NCBI RefSeq assembly: GCF_000283155.1
Contig: NW_004454262.1
Coordinates: 3,898,888 to 3,962,887, forward strand
Direction: 5' to 3'
DNA: 64,000 bases
Source: Ceratotherium simum simum
Lineage: Eukaryota; Chordata; Mammalia; Perissodactyla; Rhinocerotidae
Every line of letters starts with the position of its first letter. Positions within the stretch are counted from its first letter, which is position 1. The notes beneath the pieces were generated by a model. It had not been told where the DNA came from. It was given only the letters and a program-made list of their open reading frames with translations, and did not search any database. Made by a program: the position numbers and the translations under genes. Of the stretch, positions 56,901-64,000 are shown in pieces.

Positions 56901-57974
56901 TTCATACTGTACTTTTTTCTTCTTCATCTCCATCAACGTACCATCCTGTCACAAGAATAAAATGAAGAACAAAAGCTGAAGAGTGTTCTGTGCTTCACCT
57001 CCTAACAAAGTATTTTGCACACAGTAGATTCTCAAGATATATTTCTTGGTTTAAATGTTCCCAAAGGGAGCTGATGCAACTTTCCTAAGGGCTGGCCCTC
57101 TCCAGTCCTCTCATCTTGCTAAGCAAATCCAGAAGCAGAGCCAGACAGTGGAAGAATGATTCAGCCTCATGATCATCCCAAAAGTGCTCATGAAATTGGC
57201 AGTTTTCCAAGGGGGCTCATTTTTGTTTGATGCACAATATGGAAGACCCACAATAGAACTAAACTACTGCTTAGTTTTTAGCTTGCTTTTTTTCTTCCCC
57301 CCCTCAACAGCAACCTCAGTCCTGTCTGAAATGTCTTTGATTCCCTGCCACATAACCTGTAGCTGACCCTGTATTCAAGGCTGCCCTCTCGATACATAGT
57401 TAGGATACTCCTTCAAGATCACTGGAAACGTATCGGATAGTAGTTTTCTTACCAAAGTGCCTACAATTTCTTATATTCATTTAATATAGAAAAATGACTT
57501 TAATAACCTCAGCAGCCTGGTCACTGGCAGTATCCACGCTAAGATTTTATGAATATAATTTTTCTTTGTGACCACAAAAATAATGGAAACTTCATTTTTT
57601 CAGTAACAAATGGTGAAGTTCCTGAATGGAAAAGACATATTGGCCTCCAGAGACTCAAGCTAAGGTTTTTCCCAGAAATGCATTTAGAGTCCGTCTGAGA
57701 CACAACTCAGAGGAAAAAGAGCCCCTCTTCCAATAGTTCCAGAAAATTCTCTATATTAACTGTGATTGGCCCAAATTGGTTCGTATGCACACACCTGGAG
57801 CCACTGGATGAGAGTCAGTCCCATCCAAACCACACAGAGGGAGAGTGGGGAGGAGGCTGCGGTTGGGAGGAAGCATTAAAGTGAATATATTTTTTAATAC
57901 ACTTAAATAATCCATATAAACCTATTTACCGAAAGAAAAAAAGCTCTCCAAGAATTTTCCACAATCTATATCCG

Positions 57975-58080
57975 CACACTTCCAACAACTGCTCTATGTA
58001 CTGTACTGGGAGTAGGGCTAAAATAAAAGACGCATAAGACAGCCCCTGCCCTCAAGAAACTATAATTGATTAAAGTTTTT
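57975..58080 (-). repeat. LINE-2 3' fragment, antisense
   Basis: CAACAACTGCTCTATGTACTG and AGACAGCCCCTGCCCTCAAG (key words shortened: CTCTATGTACTG, CCCCTGCCCTCAAG) mark the antisense L2 end. Confidence 0.55.
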
Positions 58081-58849
58081 CTCAAAGAAACTAGTCAGCT
58101 AAAGGGAAACTCCCACAACGCATTTCAAACAGAGGAAATTTGACAGAGAAGTAGTGACAAAAACACTCTAAAGGCTTAACAAGCAAAAGGAAGAATGAGG
58201 GAGTGGTGAGAGGCAAGGAGGAAGAAGGGGCGGTACCTAGAGATGAGAAGCTGCTAACACCACTGGGCTGCAGTCAGGAGACAGGCGTGACCTGCCCGTT
58301 TGCTGTGGGACGTTTGCAGTCGGCTGTGGATACAGCTGCACTGGCGTGTGAGGGAACTGCTGGAAGGTGCTGCTAGTGGCTGAAATCGCCCCCACCCTGC
58401 CATCACTACAGCAGCGCGAGCAACCGCAAGCAAATACCAGCTCTGCCAGCAACTCCCACACTGTTGGAGTCATAAGCCGGGAGATTTTCTCTTCCTCCTG
58501 CCTTCTGATCTCCTGGTAGCGCTTTCTATTGGTGGAACCTTAGAATCTGGTTGGTAAGAGAGCCTAGAAAATGTAGTTTGCAGACTTCCAGCCCCAAGCA
58601 AGTACAGAGGGCAGATGCGGGGCTGAGAGACAATGGGTTAATAACCAGCACCGTGGGGGAAGCAGATCGTTTCAAAACAGGAAATGTATCAAGTGCTGTG
58701 GGAGCATAGGAGTAAATCATCTAACCCAGATATGGGCTGAGGAAAACCACCTGAGCCAATTCTGTAAAGATACTTACAAATTAGCCATATGTTTATTTCT
58801 TTACGGAGAAGTATTTAAGTGCCTTCATGTACCAAATAAAAGGAGTGAG

Positions 58850-59115
58850 AGAGATCAAGCCGAGGGAGCAGCTTATGTGAGAGGGAACGACGTCTCAGAC
58901 ATGAGGGAAGTGCGAGATAGGAGGTGAGAGAGGTAAATGGGCGGAGGCACGAAGGACACATAGGCCAGCTGAGGGGTTTGGACTTTATCCTAAGAAAAGT
59001 ATGAAGTGTGTGGGGCAGGGGTTGAAGGATTTTAGGCAGGGAATGACATGATCAGACTAACCTATGTTCTGGAGAGATCATTTTGGCTGCTATGGGAAAG
59101 TATTTTAGGAGGGAC
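58850..59115. repeat. Ancient interspersed repeat, family uncertain
   Basis: TTTGGACTTTATCCTAAG, GGGAATGACATGATCAGAC and AGAGATCATTTTGGCTGCTA occur widely in mammalian genomes, probably as part of an L2-type repeat. Related phrasing is seen at 1760-2060. Confidence 0.45.
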
Positions 59116-59119
59116 TAGA

Positions 59120-60160
59120 CCAGGAGGAAGGCCCTCCCCCAGAAGTCAGTGGAATACAGGCATGAGACAGGCCTGTGGGACTCGACCTTCCTAGGGTCAA
59201 TCAAAGCTCCTCCCTGGGAGGCTACCCGTGTGACATAGGAGTTTAGTTCCACTTGGGGGAAACGGTGGCCCAACTCAGTGTGAGACTGCAGATATTTTGA
59301 AGATGTCACACTTGAGAGTATTTATAAACGGAGAATTTGGTGTATTTAGCAAGAAACGTGGGTCTTTGTGAACAATGTAAAGACTGACATTGCTGGTGAC
59401 ATAGCACATTAATCAAAGCCAGGAAGTGAGATGGAAAGATGTGAGGTGCACTCTTGCTCCCACTCCCATCGCCACACCTCCACTTTTTTACCTGTCTACT
59501 GTGAGTAGTAATAATTTTTTTTAAAGGAACAAAATAGAAAAAAGAAAAATGTTTATAAGGAAAACATATATTGTTTACTTCCGTTTTCAGTTTAAGTTAG
59601 TATGAGAACTTCTGGGGTCGTTTAGGATGGGTGATAGAAAAACATATACTCACAATATTTATCTTTAAAGAATTAATGCTCCCCTTTAAAAGGCTGGCAT
59701 TCTCCTTTGGATGGTGACACAAACATGCGTTGACCATAACACCAACACAGCAAGATAGAGGAGCAAGGGACTGGTGCAAAGAATGCTACTAGAATTTCTG
59801 GACAAGAGACTTTGAGGTCACCCTTTCGGGGCCGAGGGAGTGAATCCAGTGGGCATGGCCTATGCCTGGTCAGGGTTGTCTATGGGGTAAGAGCAGGAGA
59901 TGAGGGTGGAGGTCCCAAGGCCCTGCCAAGGGGAATATTTTTCAGGTTATCAGGCCAGTGGGCTCTTGGCCAAGACAGAGAAATCATTTTAAAGTTTGTG
60001 ACAGAAGCAAGAAGGATGAGAATCGGGAGATTATATTCCTTTAAATTTGAGGAGCAAAATATGAGAGGCACCAGAGGGTGGAGTCAGAGTGACAGTTGGA
60101 AGCCAAGAGCCAAGGAGAGAGAGGGAGTAAAATTGGCTTTTGGGGACTAATTCCAAAGTG
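59120..60160. other. Intergenic DNA, nothing recognised
   Basis: Between the old repeat at 58850-59115 and the ERE at 60163. A 112-codon open frame at 59812-60150 has no recognised domain. No exon of a neighbouring gene seen. Confidence 0.45.
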
Positions 60161-60162
60161 TA

Positions 60163-60358
60163 GGGCCGGCCCTGTGGCTTGGTGGTTAAGTGCGCGCGCT
60201 GCGATGCTGGCGGCCCGGGTTCGGATCCCGGGTGCGCATCGAGGCACCACTTCTCTGTCCATCCTGGGGCCGAGTCCCACATACAGCAACTAGAAGGATG
60301 TGCAGCAGTGACATACAACTATCTACTGGGGCTTTGGGGGCAAAAAATAAAATAAATA

Positions 60359-60390
<32 letters not shown>
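60163..60390 (+). mobile_element. ERE SINE (CTTGGTGG subfamily)
   Basis: Same subfamily as 28070-28290 and 51782-51996, with a long uninterrupted A tail of about 27 bases, typical of a recent insertion. TSD about TCCAAAGTGTA at 60152-60162 and TCAAAGTGCA at 60393-60402; imperfect. Confidence 0.91.
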
Positions 60391-60394
<4 letters not shown>

Positions 60395-60479
60395 AAAGTG
60401 CAACTCCTCTGCCCCAAAACCACTGCTGCATATTCCTGCTATGCTTCACGAGGCTGGAAGTATGTTATCCATCATTACT

Positions 60480-61440
60480 TTGTAAAACATTTTATTATGG
60501 AAATTTTCAAACACATAAAAAAATAGGGAGATTCTAATGAATCTTTAAGTATCCATCCATCCAACTTCAGTAATTATTAGTTCTTAATCAGTCTTGTTTC
60601 TTCTACACCCTCCTCCTCCACCAATGCCAATGGATAGTTTTAAAGCAAGTCTTATATATCATATTATTTCATTCATAAATATTTATGTATATGTCATGAA
60701 AAGATAACTCTTTTTTATACCAAAACTACAATCTCATCATCATATCTAAAAAATTAATAATTTCTCTGTGTCATCAAATATCCAGTCATTAGTCACACTA
60801 GTCTTGATACTGAGCAATGGGCTCACTCTGCTAGCTGCAATCTGAGCCTATTAATCACAAGTTAGAGATCGAGAAATGAAGTTTAATTAGATTAGCCAGC
60901 AAATCAGAAGACAGGTGACTGATGTCTCAAAGACCCCTCTTCAAACATTACAGAATCTTGAGGCAGTTATATAGGGAAAATGGGCAGTAAGGAGGGGGTC
61001 CGGGGATGTTGGTCTCCAGGCGTGACCGGCTCCAGGCATCACATTGTTCCCTTCTTCTGTTAGCTGTGATGGATACCTTGTAGGTGTGTTTCCCGCTTGT
61101 GGTCAGCCTGTTCCTGGAGAGAAACTCACAGAACAAAGTTTTTAATTTATCCAACTATTCAGGAGTACATACATAAGCAGAGGCCATAAATCAAGAGAGC
61201 ATGTGAATTTTTTGGAGTACATGCAGAGCCGTGAGTAGTCACACAGAGGAGGGGCTGGGGCCATTTAGTGTAACAAGATGGCCTCACTTATGCTCACTTA
61301 CAGTCTGATTGTCTTACAAATGTTCTTTACAGTTTGTTCAAATCATGAGCCAAATAAATCACATTGATATGTTTCCTCTTTTTTTAATCTGTAGGTTTTC
61401 CCTGCCCTCTCTTTTTTTCCACTAAGAATTTATTTGTTGA
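60480..61440. mobile_element. Ancient repeat (L1-type 3' region) split by a solo LTR
   Basis: 60480-60800 (TTTTATTATGGAAATTTTCAAAC ... AATATCCAGTCATTAG, shortened) and 61307-61440 (ATTGTCTTACAAATGTTC ... ATTTATTTGTTGA) read as one old repeat family interrupted by the LTR at 60805-61302. Family assignment from memory is tentative. Confidence 0.55.
60805..61302 (-). mobile_element. ERV1-like solo LTR, copy 2
   Basis: Same family as 53199-53694, same orientation. Read on the - strand it starts TGTAAGTGAGCATAAG and ends CTCAGTATCA. 4-bp TSD GTCT at 60801-60804 and 61303-61306. It has a TATA box relative on the - strand (TATATAACTGCC). Inserted into an older repeat that resumes on the other side. 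Confidence 0.87.
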
Positions 61441-61639
61441 CAGTTTTAATAGAAATTTTTTCCAGTCATAAACACGAGTTTATGTTTTCGTTGAAGAAAA
61501 TTAGAAAATCCCAACATGCACAATGTAATTGTTTTAAAAATTACCCCAAATCCCAGTATCGAAGAAAATCAACATTTTGGTATTATTTCCTTGCTGATAC
61601 AGTTCAAGGTAAAAACTAAACAGAAAAGATAAGAACACC

Positions 61640-61860
61640 ATTGTGGAGAGGCCTGTCATTGCCATCCTACTCCACTCCCTTTTTCCACACTCTATCTTTT
61701 CTTATATATATATCTTTGTTGCATTGTGTCCTGACAATAAATCCTCAGCTCAAATGATATGCCTCTTTTAAGATTTTTGAACTATATTACCAAATTGCCC
61801 CCCAGAAAGACTCTACCAATTTGTACTCTGACCAGCAGTGGTTGAGAGCATGAACATAAT
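61640..61860. mobile_element. Possible old L1-type fragment
   Basis: ACCAAATTGCCCCCCAGAAAG and ACCAGCAGTGGTTGAGAG resemble the conserved phrases of antisense L1M 3' regions. Strongly diverged; boundaries uncertain. Confidence 0.4.
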
Positions 61861-62639
61861 CTTCAATGAATAGTGGCACTGGAAGAAAAAATTGATTGGT
61901 TTGGAAAGGTCAGGGAAGGCTTTTGGAATCCGGAGATGGCAGAGAGGCAGGAAGAGGGCATTGGAGGAGATGGGCAGGAAGGTGAGTCGGGGAGAGTGGC
62001 GGGCTGTCCTCGGATATGGAGTCATGTCACCAGCCTCTTTATCAGCCAGACATCTGAAAACTTGGTCTGTTAAGTAAGGAGACATTAAAAGTCAGAGACC
62101 TTCATAAGCAGCGGGAAGGTGAGAATTGTTGAAGAATTCTGCTGACACAGTCTGTTGGAACAGAATTGTCCTGACAACGAAGAGTTAAAGCCCCTCCAGT
62201 CAGCTCAAGTCCATTCATCCAGGAGCCTTCCTGATGGTGCAAATCAAACTGAGAGTCTATCCTTGAACACAGCTTTCTTTTGGACTTTTTTCCTTGTTCC
62301 TGCTTGAATTTCTAATAAAAACGATGTGCCAATTTCCTCATAAAAATCTGTTCAAATCTTTTTCATTTCCTGACCAGGTGTTTCTGGGCATTGCTAGTCC
62401 TTGTCAGGATACCAACTTCTAGTCTAGTTCCTATGTTATGTCTATTTTTTTGTGTGGCTTTGCAGTCTCACAAGGAGCTGAGACTTAACCCATAAAGGTC
62501 TTTTATTTGGTAAACACCATAAAAATAATTTAGCACAGTGGTAGGTCCAAGGAATACAAAAAGGATTAATACATGATTCCTGCCTTCCAGAAGTTTAGAA
62601 ATTCCTCTAAATATGTAGAGCATATAATCAACTAAGACC

Positions 62640-63345
62640 AATTTTAAGAAGAAAAAAAGAAAAGAGTCAAACAACCCAAGTAAGAAATGGACGAAAGATA
62701 GGAAGAAGCAGTTCACTGAAAAGCAAAGACAAATGGCAAAACGATAGATAGAAGAAGCCCAACCTCACTAATACTCAGGGAAATGCAGTGAAATATGCCA
62801 GGCTGTGGGCAACAATACAGGGAACAGATACATTTATCTCCTGTAGGTTGGAGGTGTAAATTGGTTACAGTTTTTTGGAAGGTAATTTGGCAACATTAAT
62901 TAAAAATAAAAATATACATAGCCTCATCGCAGTAATTCAACTTGTAGATGTCTATCCTAGGGAAATTCTCACACTTGTACACAAAAAGCATGACCAAAGA
63001 AGGTCATTGTAAAGGTCAATCACTAAAGGCCTGTGTAAGCTGTGGGTCATGCTCTGAAATTCTAGAGAACAGCCTGAGTTTTATAATGGACCAATCTCTA
63101 TGACACATCGTAAAGTGTAAATAAGCAAGTTGCAAAACAGGACATACAAAATGGTTACCCTTATGTATGATAAACCAAAGCAATCAAGTTCTTCAGGTAC
63201 ATATATTAGCAGGTAAATGCATAGAAATAACAGCAAGGAATTACCTCTGGGATGGGGAGAGGCATTGGAGAAAGAACTGAGAAAGGGATTTTTTTGGCTT
63301 TGTCTTGTTTTTAGAAGAATGTATTTATACATTACTCTAGTGACT
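62640..63345 (+). mobile_element. Old L1 fragment (late ORF2/3' region)
   Basis: Phrases such as AAATTGGTTACAG..TTGGAAGGTAATTTGG, AATTCAACTTGTAGATGTC and ACCTCTGGGATGGGGAG are characteristic of ancient mammalian L1M 3' regions. The copy is decayed, with stops in every frame. Subfamily not assigned. Confidence 0.7.
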
Positions 63346-63775
63346 AAAAAATAATTTTAAATGCATTACAAAATTTTAAATCGATTAGTGGCAGCAGGGT
63401 GTGATTCTTAGTTACCAATTTCCTTCTATCAGCAGGGAGAGCCTACCTCTTTGACCCTCTCCTTCTTGAAAGTAAATATTCCTCACGGTTTTACATTTTC
63501 TAATTTATAGCAGGTCCCTCAGTGTTTTGCTTGATTAAGAAATGAAACTGTTTTGCCAGTTCTTCCAACAACAGTTCAATTCCAAGTTCATCCTGACCTA
63601 GAAAGAATTCTGTATTGAGTGCCGCTGGTGAGTGTATTTCTTAATGACACCGAAGTAAAATGTTCAGCTACTATTTTGATGTGCTTAGGTACCATTGTGA
63701 CTTTGTAGTCTTGCTTAATAAGGTCAAGATACACTTTTTTTTTTTAATATAGAAGCATATTTATTACAGCATTTT

Positions 63776-64000
63776 TGTTTTGTTTTGTTTTTTTCTTTTT
63801 TGTTTTGTTTTGTTTTGTTTATTGCAGTAACATTGGTTTATAACATTGTATAAATTTCTGGTGTACATCATTATACTTCTATTTCTGCATAGATTACATC
63901 ATGATCACCACCCAAATACTAATTACAACCCATCACCACACACATGTGCCGAATTATCCCTTTCACCCTCCTCCCTCCCCCCTTCCCCTCTAGTAACCAC
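63776..64000 (-). mobile_element. L1 3' end, antisense, continues past the window
   Basis: A TTTTG-rich tail (63776-63820) followed by the same antisense L1 3' UTR as at 31218-31382, running to the last base with the polypyrimidine CCTCCCTCCCCCC stretch. The left boundary is approximate. Full length cannot be judged. Confidence 0.85.

Noticed and set aside
1529..60240. tRNA genes suggested by GGTTCGGATCC box-B-like sequences
   Set aside because: Each lies in the tRNA-derived head of an ERE and lacks a cloverleaf with an intact acceptor stem.
1200..60300. Many 60-90 codon open frames with GC-rich, repeated peptides (such as HPSSCCMWD and PGSDPG types)
   Set aside because: All are translations of ERE SINE bodies on either strand; the same peptides recur at each ERE.
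53199..61302. A full-length endogenous retrovirus bounded by the two similar LTRs
   Set aside because: The flanking 4-bp duplications differ between the LTRs, and the interval carries unrelated old repeats and no retroviral coding sequence.
45350..64000. Exons of AMPH or another neighbouring gene
   Set aside because: No stretch with splice borders and recognisable protein sequence was found; AMPH is expected further away.

Overview
The window is mammalian nuclear DNA, almost certainly from a perissodactyl and most probably an equid. Fourteen copies of the tRNA-derived equine repetitive element (ERE) SINE are scattered through it, alongside MIR, LINE-2, L1, MaLR LTR and DNA-transposon relics found in placental mammals. 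Nothing is bacterial or viral apart from old retroelement copies.

One protein-coding gene can be supported: the 3' half of VPS41, on the + strand. VPS41 is a subunit of the HOPS complex, which tethers late endosomes and autophagosomes to the lysosome/vacuole. Sixteen coding exons lie between 93 and 44652. They splice in frame, with consensus AG/GT borders, into 478 codons plus a TAG stop. This covers the alpha-solenoid (CHCR) part and the whole C-terminal RING-H2 domain. The N-terminal WD40 propeller and the promoter lie before base 1. The 3' UTR begins at 44653; the first good polyadenylation signal is AATAAA at 45317-45322.

Layout: 1-44652 is exons and introns, the longest intron being 30295-42182 (about 11.9 kb). 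From about 45350 to 64000 I see only intergenic DNA. In human and other placentals the next gene in this direction is AMPH, and no AMPH exon is visible here. The intergenic part holds EREs, two MLT1-type LTRs, two ERV1-like solo LTRs of the same family, MIR/L2/L1 fragments, and at the right edge the 3' end of an antisense L1 that continues beyond the window.

Many insertions can be delimited exactly by their target-site duplications (TSDs), which are given per element. I found no CRISPR array, RNA gene, CpG-island promoter or new multigene system. The more unusual items are ERE elements with a mixed body and tail structure, an ERE with a 38-bp internal duplication, an inverted ERE pair in a VPS41 intron, two solo LTRs with different 4-bp TSDs, and two antisense open frames of unknown origin.
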